From contig CAOPQH010000079.1 in assembly GCA_948505485.1 (NCBI GenBank), positions 1 through 6,722 of the forward strand: DNA of 6,722 nt, read 5' to 3'. Shown in pieces: positions 1-4,253 of the stretch. A program made the translations under genes and the position numbers. This DNA comes from an uncultured Clostridia bacterium. Its GTDB lineage: Bacteria > Bacillota > Clostridia > TANB77 > CAG-508. How positions within the stretch are numbered: the stretch's first letter is position 1; every line of letters begins with the position of its first letter. The notes below the pieces were generated by a model. It saw nothing but the letters and a program-made list of their open reading frames with translations, was not told the DNA's origin and did not search any database.

Positions 1-494
1 TCTGTAGCAATTTCTGTTTCATCAAGTAGCCTTTCATTTCCATTTTTATCTATTTTATATATTGCTATAATACCATCATTATCTCTTAATATATAATGTT
101 CATCACATTCTCCTGCATAATCCTTAGATATAATCACTTCATCTTCTGTAAATTTTTCTATATTCCAGTCTTTATATTCGTTTTGTAACTCACTTTTTGT
201 CATATTAATAATATCTTGCGGTAACTCTACTTTTTCTTGAATTATATGATCACAATCTTTATAATGCTTTTGCATAACAAAAACTGTATTTGGTGTTATT
301 TTTTCATTATTTGTACTTGCTTCTGCAGTTTTTAACATTTCCTCATATTCTTCTGTACATTCATCAGTTACCTTTTCTGCAATCTCAGTTACTCTTTCTT
401 CTTTATTGTTAGAATTAAATAATTTATTTATAGTAAAAGCAAATAGAACTGTTATTATTGAAATTATAATATATAAAAATATTTTCTTCTTCAT
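1..494 (-). CDS. BofC C-terminal domain protein, membrane-anchored (3' end outside window)
   Basis: Translating the minus strand from the ATG at 494 gives 164 codons without a stop before the window edge. GGAGGG at 498-503 lies 3 nt upstream of the ATG. Residues 4-23 are one hydrophobic helix after MKKK, fitting an N-terminal anchor or uncleaved signal. An acidic, coiled-coil-like linker follows (about 30-65). Residues about 70-163 resemble the BofC C-terminal domain of Clostridia: TVFVMQKHYKDCDHII, LPQDIINMT, a YKDWNIEKF stretch, a CDEHYIL stretch, and IAIYKIDKNGNE. In Bacillus, BofC is a forespore factor that restrains SpoIVB signalling to pro-sigma-K processing. In Clostridia, proteins with only the C-terminal domain are common and their role is less clear. 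Domain assignment is by recalled sequence pattern; a sporulation role is inference. No clear promoter was seen upstream. Confidence 0.75.
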   Translation of the reverse strand, partial: MKKKIFLYIIISIITVLFAFTINKLFNSNNKEERVTEIAEKVTDECTEEYEEMLKTAEASTNNEKITPNTVFVMQKHYKDCDHIIQEKVELPQDIINMTKSELQNEYKDWNIEKFTEDEVIISKDYAGECDEHYILRDNDGIIAIYKIDKNGNERLLDETEIAT

Positions 495-693
495 ATTCCC
501 TCCAATTTTCTATTTTACTTTTAATATTTACCTTTTTCTGAAATTTATACTAATTAAAAATATTTTACTTAATCTTTTATATTCTATAATAAATCATAAT
601 AATTTAATTTTAAAAATGAGTTCGTCTATTAAGCCATACTTATATAACCAACTATAGTGTGTAACTAAAACTATGAACATAGTGCAAAGTCTT
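495..693. other. AT-rich intergenic region upstream of the BofC-domain gene
   Basis: This stretch should hold the promoter of the minus-strand BofC-domain gene. A TATAAA on the minus strand near 545-550 has only a weak -35 partner (TTAAGT), so no promoter is claimed. A short inverted repeat, ACTATG-aa-CATAGT, lies at 670-683. A 28-codon open frame on the minus strand (680 to 594) lacks a ribosome binding site and resembles nothing I know. I see no supported gene here. Confidence 0.4.
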
Positions 694-862
694 TTATATT
701 ATGGCTAGTACAAGAATGTGTAGAGTTATTCTTATAATTAGAACATCTACAAAGAATTTAGTATTGATAAAATTATTATCTTTAGCATATTTACTTAAAA
801 TTGATTTTTGATTTTTAATACTATTGCTTTCTCCTAGCTGTTTGTTAATGATAATATAAGAA
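694..862 (-). pseudogene. Large serine recombinase (TnpX-like) N-terminal fragment, remnant
   Basis: The minus strand is open from the IS boundary at 862 to a TAA at 694-696. Codons from about 849 to 745 read INKQLGESNSIKNQKSIL, then SKYAKDNNFINTKFFVD. This matches the stretch that follows the catalytic YxRLS motif in large serine recombinases of clostridial elements, typically GESNSIxNQKxxLxxYxxxxGF then a VDDGxSGTxF motif. Here the homology stops right after FVD and the frame continues into unrelated residues to the stop. The catalytic serine region is also absent, because the IS begins just upstream. What remains is about 35 recognisable codons, a dead relic of an integrated mobile element. 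The family call rests on the GESNSI and NQK signature. Confidence 0.62.
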
Positions 863-934
863 TGTACAAAAAATGGAATTTAATTATGTACAAAATTGTA
901 CAAAGATAAATTCCAAAGAGTACATTCTTTTTTT
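858..934 (+). terminator. Terminator-like hairpin at the IS left end (insulator)
   Basis: AAGAATGTAC (858-867) pairs perfectly with GTACATTCTT (920-929). Inside it TGGAATTTA (875-883) pairs with TAAATTCCA (907-915), and TGTACA pairs with TGTACA (887-892, 897-902). A run of seven T (928-934) follows at once on the plus strand. This is an intrinsic terminator facing transcription that enters the IS from the left. It would shield istA from outside promoters. The outer five bases of the stem lie outside the inferred IS boundary. Confidence 0.6.
863..915 (+). repeat. IS21 left terminal inverted repeat with TGTACA boxes
   Basis: These 53 bp match the reverse complement of 2943-2995 at 42 positions. 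TGTACA boxes lie at 863-868, 887-892 and 897-902, at the same offsets as in the right end. They are probable IstA binding sites, by analogy with the repeated sites described for IS21. Confidence 0.88.
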
Positions 935-963
935 GTTATACTTTTTATGGAGGTATAACAAAA
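931..963 (+). promoter_or_regulatory. RBS-sequestering hairpin with overlapping extended -10 promoter for istA
   Basis: TTTTGTTATAC (931-941) pairs perfectly over 11 bp with GTATAACAAAA (953-963). The 11-nt loop holds GGAG of the GGAGG site (949-953), and the stem closes on the A of the ATG at 963. The 5' arm also contains an extended -10 box, TGTTATACT (934-942), with no good -35. A transcript from this box would begin near 949 and lack the 5' arm, so its RBS would be free. A read-through transcript would contain both arms and hide the RBS. IS10 and IS50 are known to use this logic; its use here is inference. Confidence 0.5.
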
Positions 964-1016
964 TGAATGAATAATATAAGAAAAAAATAGAAAAATTAAA
1001 ACAGGAGTTATTAATA
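963..1016 (+). pseudogene. Upstream in-frame extension of istA, broken by a TAA stop
   Basis: An ATG at 963 follows GGAGG (949-953) with 9-nt spacing and is in the same frame as istA. It reads MNE, then TAA (972-974), then YKKKIEKLKQELLI directly into the istA ATG at 1017. The residues after the stop look like a normal charged, helical N-terminus. One reading is that istA once began at 963 and a nonsense mutation hit codon 4. The other is that MNE is a leader peptide coupled to istA. Confidence 0.45.
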
Positions 1017-2189
1017 ATGAAAACATTAAATATAAAACCAAATTATTCAGAATTATCCAGAATATATAAAATAGATAGACGAACCATTGAAAAATACAAT
1101 AATGGATATTGCAGAGAAAATATTAAAATAATTAGAAAATCAAAATTAGATGTTTTAAAAGATGAAATCAAAGAAAAATTAGAATTGCCAGGAATAACAG
1201 TAACAGGTTTATATCAATATTTCAGTAAAGACAGTGATATTGGAACATATTCTAATTTTTATAAATACATAAATAAACATAAATTAAAACCAACAAAAAA
1301 TAATAAAACACATTTAAGATTTGAAACAGATATGGGAAAACAATTACAATTTGATTGGAAAGAAGATATACAAATGATAAGTAAACAAGGAGAAATATTT
1401 GAATTTAATATTTTATCTTCAACACTTGGCGCAAGTGGATTACATGTATTTGTTTATAGCAGATTTAAAACAAGAATAGATGTACAAAGAAGTTTAATAA
1501 AAACATTTGAATATATTGGAGGATTGCCAGAAGAATTGCTTACAGATAATATGAGTAGTATAGTAAATACCAAAACAGGAGAATTTTTAAAAGAATTTAA
1601 AACTTTTATAAAAGATATAGGAGTAGGTGCAAAAAAATGTAAGCCAAGACACCCATTTACGAAAGGAAAAGATGAATCAGCAAATAGATTTATGAGCTGG
1701 TTAATACCATATAATCATGAATTTGAAGATGAAAAAGAATTAATAAAAATAATAAAAGAAATAAATTTAAAAGTAAATAGGCAAGTAAATTCAACAATAG
1801 GAGTAGCACCAGTTATGTTATTTAATAAGGAAAAAGAATATCTTAAACCACTACCAAACAAAAAAATAATGGAACAATATTTGATATCTACAAAGCAAAT
1901 AAAAATATCAAATGAATCATTATTTTATTACAAAGGTAAAAAATATTCAGTTCCCCATAAATACATAGAGCATACATTATCTCTTGAAGAAGAGAATAAC
2001 AAACTCTATGTATATTATAACAAAGAATTAATAACAATACATGAAATTTCAGAAAAAAATATAAATTATAAAGAAGAACATTATATTGAAGGACTTAGCA
2101 ATATATTAAAAAATAAGACACAAGAACAGATAGATGAATTAGCCAAAAAGAATTTAGAAAATTTAAATAAATTATGTGAGGTAAAATAA
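1017..2189 (+). CDS. istA: IS21-family transposase IstA (DDE integrase)
   Basis: This 390-residue protein has the normal IstA length. Residues about 8-28 (YSELSRIYKIDRRTIEKY) form a helix-turn-helix for binding the transposon ends. The integrase core follows with the catalytic triad: D113 in QFDWKE, D177 in LTDNM, E220 in KGKDESANRF, spacings of 64 and 43. Residues about 300-345 (YYKGKKYSVPHKYI) match the small beta-barrel domain downstream of the core in IstA and Mu-type transposases. The start at 1017 is supported by AGGAG at 1003-1007 with a 9-nt spacer, though translation may originally have begun at 963. The stop lies 1 nt before istB, so the two are cotranscribed and probably coupled. 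IstA cuts and joins the element ends and needs IstB for target choice. No defect is visible in the core. Confidence 0.93.
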   Translation: MKTLNIKPNYSELSRIYKIDRRTIEKYNNGYCRENIKIIRKSKLDVLKDEIKEKLELPGITVTGLYQYFSKDSDIGTYSNFYKYINKHKLKPTKNNKTHLRFETDMGKQLQFDWKEDIQMISKQGEIFEFNILSSTLGASGLHVFVYSRFKTRIDVQRSLIKTFEYIGGLPEELLTDNMSSIVNTKTGEFLKEFKTFIKDIGVGAKKCKPRHPFTKGKDESANRFMSWLIPYNHEFEDEKELIKIIKEINLKVNRQVNSTIGVAPVMLFNKEKEYLKPLPNKKIMEQYLISTKQIKISNESLFYYKGKKYSVPHKYIEHTLSLEEENNKLYVYYNKELITIHEISEKNINYKEEHYIEGLSNILKNKTQEQIDELAKKNLENLNKLCEVK

Positions 2190-2190
2190 A

Positions 2191-2946
2191 ATGAGTAATT
2201 ATATAAAATTAATAAATAATTTAGAAATATTAAAATTAGAAAGAATAAAACAAAATATAGATAAGTATATAGAACTTATAAATAAAAAGGAAAAAGATGT
2301 AGTAGAAAGTCTATATGAATTAACAAATTTAGAAATAGAATTAATGAATGAAAAAGCAATATATGGTTGTGTAAGAACAGCAGGATTTCCATTTATAAAG
2401 AACTTTGAAGACTTTGATTTTACGTTTCAGCCAACAATAAATAAAGAGCAAATATTAGATTTTAAAAATTTAAGGTTTATAGAAAATAAGGAAAATATAA
2501 TATTTGTAGGAAGCCCAGGAGTTGGAAAAACACATTTAGCAACATCAATAGGAATAGTAGCAGCAAAAAATAGAGATTCAACATATTTTATAAATTGCAA
2601 TGACTTAATATCAAATTTAAAGAAAGCAAATTCAGAAAATAGATTTATGAATAGGTTAAATCATTATGCAAAATATAAGGTTTTAATAATAGATGAAATG
2701 GGATTTTTACCAATAGATAAAGAAGGAGCAAATATGTTATTTCAGTTAATAAATAAAAGATATGAAAATCATTCAACAATAATAACAACGAATAAGCCGT
2801 TTGGAAAGTGGCATGAAATATTTGGAGATGTAACACTAGCAAATGCAATATTAGACAGATTATTACATCATTCACATATTATAAATATAAATGGAAATTC
2901 TTATAGGTTAAAAGATAAATTAAAATCAGATATCGAAGAAAATTGA
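2191..2946 (+). CDS. istB: IS21-family helper ATPase IstB (AAA+, DnaA/DnaC-like)
   Basis: The protein has 251 residues, typical for IstB. The N-terminal part (about 1-80) is the helical IstB domain with the RTAGFPFIKNFEDFDF motif. The AAA+ core follows: Walker A GSPGVGKT at 107-114, Walker B VLIIDE at 164-169, a sensor-1-like TTN at 199-201, and LDRLLHH near 221-227, where an arginine-finger-type residue is expected. IstB forms ATP-dependent assemblies on DNA that bend the target and activate IstA. GAGG at 2178-2181, inside the end of istA, gives 9-nt spacing to the ATG; only 1 nt separates the genes. The stop codon falls inside the right terminal palindrome. The gene looks intact. Confidence 0.95.
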   Translation: MSNYIKLINNLEILKLERIKQNIDKYIELINKKEKDVVESLYELTNLEIELMNEKAIYGCVRTAGFPFIKNFEDFDFTFQPTINKEQILDFKNLRFIENKENIIFVGSPGVGKTHLATSIGIVAAKNRDSTYFINCNDLISNLKKANSENRFMNRLNHYAKYKVLIIDEMGFLPIDKEGANMLFQLINKRYENHSTIITTNKPFGKWHEIFGDVTLANAILDRLLHHSHIININGNSYRLKDKLKSDIEEN

Positions 2947-2995
2947 ATTTAATAATGTACAAAATTGTACATAACTAAATTCAAAATTTTGTACA
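2943..2995 (-). repeat. IS21 right terminal inverted repeat with TGTACA boxes
   Basis: This is the partner of the left repeat. It also contains an internal palindrome: TTGAATTTA at 2943-2951 pairs with TAAATTCAA at 2976-2984 around TGTACA-aaat-TGTACA. The istB stop codon (2944-2946) falls inside it, so the gene runs into the transposon end. Confidence 0.88.
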
Positions 2996-3064
2996 TTTCC
3001 TTATTGACATTAACATTGTCTCACTATCTATAACTACTCCATCTAAATCTATTCCTATTTTCAT
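2981..3064 (-). pseudogene. HAD-superfamily hydrolase, 5' fragment truncated by the IS
   Basis: The ATG at 3064 is preceded by GAGGAG (3076-3081) and starts MKIGIDLDGVVIDSE. That is HAD motif I, DxDGxxxD, with nucleophile D6 and acid D8. The frame is native for 23 codons to 2996, then crosses into the IS right end and stops at TGA 2981-2983 after four foreign codons. The catalytic cap and motifs II-IV are absent. The start lies 19 nt after the toxin stop, so it was probably cotranscribed with the toxin-antitoxin locus. No continuation is seen on the left side of the IS. The exact HAD subfamily cannot be told; 5'-nucleotidase-like proteins often begin this way. Confidence 0.78.
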
Positions 3065-3083
3065 TGTATAAATTTCTCCTCTT

Positions 3084-3566
3084 TTACTCCATCTTATTTT
3101 TTAATAAATATTTTTCAATATTAATAATATCTGGAAATACTAAATTTCTATTTCCTGCTTTTACTAATTCTAATACCCTATTTGCTTTTGTATTTAGTTC
3201 TCTTTTTAAGTCATCATTTACTGTTACTTGTTTATTTTGTTTTATATATTCTTCTTTTATGTACTTTGTTGTTACAGGAAACATATTTTGAATTAAAAAT
3301 GTACTTTTTCTTCCATATATGTATCCAAATACTATCGTATCTACTCTTTTATATCTTGCTAGTTTTTTATCATATATTGATTTATATTTTTCTACTTTAC
3401 TGCTAACAGGAATAAACCAGTATAAGCCGTTATTTCTACTATCTTTAAAACAATAGTAACATGGTCTCATATGTCCATTTTCTTTATTAACCATTAGTTC
3501 TTTATCTTTTATTTCTTCAAAAAATTCATCTTTTATAAAATAAAAATGACCTGCTTGTATATTCAA
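3084..3566 (-). CDS. Type III toxin, CptN/ToxN-AbiQ-like endoribonuclease
   Basis: Read from TTG at 3566 this is a 160-residue basic protein starting MNIQAGHFYFIKDEFF. Recognisable blocks are NKENGHMRPCYYCF (about 28-41), GLYWFIPVSSKVEKY (about 48-62) and the RVDTIVFGYIYGRKSTFLIQNMFP region (about 74-97). They match the compact fold of the ToxN/AbiQ/CptN family: the RPCYY strand, then the FIPVSS segment equivalent to the PLTSPK active-site loop of ToxN. These toxins cut A-rich RNA and are held inactive by their own antitoxin RNA repeats. The 48-nt repeats and terminator just upstream fit that role exactly. The TTG start is chosen because AGGAG (3575-3579) lies 8 nt upstream. The earlier in-frame ATG at 3626 lies inside an antitoxin repeat and would translate the terminator hairpin. 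The repeat length and copy number are closest to the CptIN subfamily as I recall it; the subfamily is less certain than the superfamily. Confidence 0.85.
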   Translation of the reverse strand: MNIQAGHFYFIKDEFFEEIKDKELMVNKENGHMRPCYYCFKDSRNNGLYWFIPVSSKVEKYKSIYDKKLARYKRVDTIVFGYIYGRKSTFLIQNMFPVTTKYIKEEYIKQNKQVTVNDDLKRELNTKANRVLELVKAGNRNLVFPDIINIEKYLLKNKME

Positions 3567-3574
3567 TATTTCCA

Positions 3575-3579
3575 CTCCT
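3575..3579 (-). promoter_or_regulatory. Ribosome binding site of the toxin (fixes the TTG start)
   Basis: AGGAG on the minus strand, 8 nt before TTG at 3566 and just after the terminator hairpin. No comparable site precedes the ATG at 3626. Confidence 0.7.
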
Positions 3580-3587
3580 AAAATTAT

Positions 3588-3616
3588 GACCTTGCCTTTT
3601 TTATAAAAGCAAGGTC
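3588..3616 (-). terminator. Terminator between antitoxin RNA and toxin gene
   Basis: On the minus strand GACCTTGC (3616-3609) pairs perfectly with GCAAGGTC (3595-3588), with a short AT extension inside. It is followed by ATAATTTT, a weak U-tract, and preceded by AAAA. The position between repeat array and toxin is the one known in type III loci, where a leaky terminator keeps antitoxin RNA in excess over toxin mRNA. The stem is symmetric and could also act on the plus strand (TTTT after it). Confidence 0.75.
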
Positions 3617-3622
3617 TTTTAA

Positions 3623-3727
3623 ACATTTATTAACTGGTCTTTTTGTGGTTCGCACACCAGTTAGCGAAAAACATTTATGAATCAACCTTTTTATGGTTCG
3701 CATGTTGATTAGCGAAAAACATTTATT
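3623..3727 (-). repeat. Antitoxin tandem repeats, 48-bp period, about 2.2 copies
   Basis: Unit 3671-3718 is the first transcribed and unit 3623-3670 the second. A 9-nt partial copy (AATAAATGT on the minus strand, 3727-3719) precedes the first unit. The 48-nt period is exact. The units are identical over the TTTTCGCTA start, the GCGAACCA core and AAAAAG, and end in near-identical TAAATGT segments. They differ in both arms of stem 2. The partial copy means each unit is preceded by the same A-rich segment, a likely site for toxin processing. Confidence 0.85.
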
Positions 3728-3758
3728 GTAAAAACTTGATGTCATTCTTATTATATTC

Positions 3759-3787
3759 ATTTTAGCAAATTTTATTTACTTTGTAAA
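3759..3787 (-). promoter_or_regulatory. Promoter of the type III antitoxin-toxin locus
   Basis: On the minus strand TTTACA (3787-3782), a 17-nt spacer, then TAAAAT (3764-3759) preceded by TG at the extended -10 position (TGCTAAAAT). Start of transcription is expected near 3752. A second -10-like TATAAT at 3755-3750 has no good -35. The promoter sits just upstream of the repeat array, as expected. Confidence 0.65.
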
Positions 3788-3970
3788 GGCTTTTTCAAAA
3801 AATTATGTTATAAGAAATATTTCTAAATAAGTCCAACCATATTAGTAGGACTCGTTTTTGAAGTTCAGTTATACCAATATTTTGATAGTTTTCGTACAGT
3901 CGTTGTACGGTCGTGCAAAACATATTTGAATATTTATGAAAGTATGTTGAAAGGTATGTATTATAAATTT
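3788..3970. other. Gene-free stretch with several short inverted repeats
   Basis: I see no gene. Symmetric sequences are the perfect palindrome GAAATATTTC at 3814-3823, AGTCC/GGACT at 3830-3834 and 3848-3852, and CGTACA-gtcgt-TGTACG at 3893-3909. The last overlaps a direct repeat, GTACAGTCGT then GTACGGTCGT (3894-3903, 3905-3914). These could be protein binding sites or parts of a longer RNA. A 42-codon minus-strand frame (3923 to 3795) has no ribosome binding site and matches nothing I recognise. Confidence 0.4.
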
Positions 3971-4213
3971 TAGCAATTAATTATATTGCTATATCCTTTA
4001 AGACTGTAGCTATATCGCATTAATATCAATGCTTTGAACATAATAAAACAGAATACCAATATTTTGGCATTCTGTTTACATAATGGCTCCTTTGCGTATG
4101 ACGTATTCGAAAACTTTAACGCAAGAAAGTTACTTATTTCCGTTTCAAATGTAGTTATAGCAATAGTTTGTAAGAAATGTACCCACAATTCGGTGTTTTT
4201 GGTCTATAACTAT
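3971..4213 (-). ncRNA. Candidate structured non-coding RNA (unknown family)
   Basis: The predicted minus-strand transcript starts near 4213 and opens directly with TAGTTATAG (4212-4204), which pairs over 9 bp with CTATAACTA (4160-4152). Inside it ACC/GGT and CAC/GTG pair around an AAAAA bulge (about 4203-4181). Downstream hairpins are TTGCGT/ACGCAA (4124-4119 with 4097-4092), a long one with arms 4077-4069 and 4054-4046 plus an inner TTGG/CCAA-type stem, GCATT/AATGC (4032-4028 with 4021-4017), and TAGCAAT/ATTGCTA (3991-3985 with 3977-3971). No convincing protein is encoded on either strand. I do not recognise the family, and the 3' end lacks a clear terminator. It may instead be a repeated intergenic element. 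Confidence 0.38.
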
Positions 4214-4219
4214 AATCTT

Positions 4220-4248
4220 AATTTAACATAAATTTTCAGGTTTGGCAA
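4220..4248 (-). promoter_or_regulatory. Extended -10 promoter in front of the candidate structured RNA
   Basis: On the minus strand TTGCCA (4248-4243), a 17-nt spacer, and TAAATT (4225-4220) with TG at the extended -10 position (TGTTAAATT). It lies just after the hydrolase stop codon (4254). The expected start near 4213 falls right at the first stem of the candidate RNA. Confidence 0.5.
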
Positions 4249-4253
4249 TACTT

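Larger units (their letters stand above)
863..2995 (+). mobile_element. IS21-family insertion sequence, complete (2133 bp)
   Basis: The element is bounded by TGTACA on both sides (863-868 and 2990-2995), giving the TGT...ACA ends usual for IS21. The ends are 53-bp inverted repeats with 42 identical positions. Between them lie istA (DDE transposase) and istB (AAA+ helper) in the standard order, and 2.1 kb is the normal size. Each end carries three TGTACA boxes, in line with the multiple transposase binding sites known at IS21 ends. No 4-8 bp target duplication is visible: the five bases before the left end are AAGAA, those after the right end TTTCC. The flanks are fragments of unrelated minus-strand genes, so the element marks a rearrangement junction rather than a simple insertion. 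Both genes look intact apart from a stop upstream of the istA start used here. Confidence 0.92.
3588..3752 (-). ncRNA. Type III antitoxin precursor RNA (CptI/ToxI-like)
   Basis: The predicted transcript runs from about 3752 (promoter at 3759-3787) to the terminator at 3588. It holds two full 48-nt repeats. Each can form an H-type pseudoknot in the order TTCGC, stem-2 strand, GCGAA, A-rich loop (CCAC or CCAT then AAAAAG), stem-2 partner. For the 5' unit stem 1 is 3716-3712 with 3701-3697 and stem 2 is 3710-3704 with 3686-3680. For the 3' unit stem 1 is 3668-3664 with 3653-3649 and stem 2 is 3662-3656 with 3638-3632. Stem 2 differs between units at five pairs and stays paired. In the family, the toxin cuts the precursor into monomers that bind and inhibit it. 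The fold is read from the sequence; the inhibition is inferred from the neighbouring toxin. Confidence 0.82.

Noticed and set aside
406..657. Plus-strand open frame of 83 codons
   Set aside because: It overlaps the opposite strand of the BofC-domain gene and its AT-rich upstream region, with low-complexity hydrophobic residues and no ribosome binding site.
858..3000. Target site duplication of the IS
   Set aside because: The 4-8 bases on each side do not match in direct orientation.
3064..3406. Two plus-strand hydrophobic open frames
   Set aside because: They are antisense to the toxin gene, which has family motifs, a ribosome binding site and the right context.
3567..3626. Toxin start at ATG 3626
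   Set aside because: It lies in an antitoxin repeat, has no ribosome binding site and would translate the terminator hairpin.
3623..3727. CRISPR-like array from the 48-bp repeats
   Set aside because: The units are directly adjacent without spacers, only two are complete, and their differences are paired stem changes. A toxin of the type III family lies next to them.
3795..3923. Minus-strand frame of 42 codons
   Set aside because: No ribosome binding site and no recognisable motif; left as an intergenic frame.
4046..4077. Intrinsic terminator from the long hairpin
   Set aside because: The stem is strong, but neither side is followed by a convincing T-run, so it is treated as part of the candidate RNA.
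3970..4231. Small open frames on both strands (65 and 72 codons)
   Set aside because: They overlap each other and the hairpin-dense region, lack ribosome binding sites and read through palindromes. A structured RNA or repeat explains the region better.
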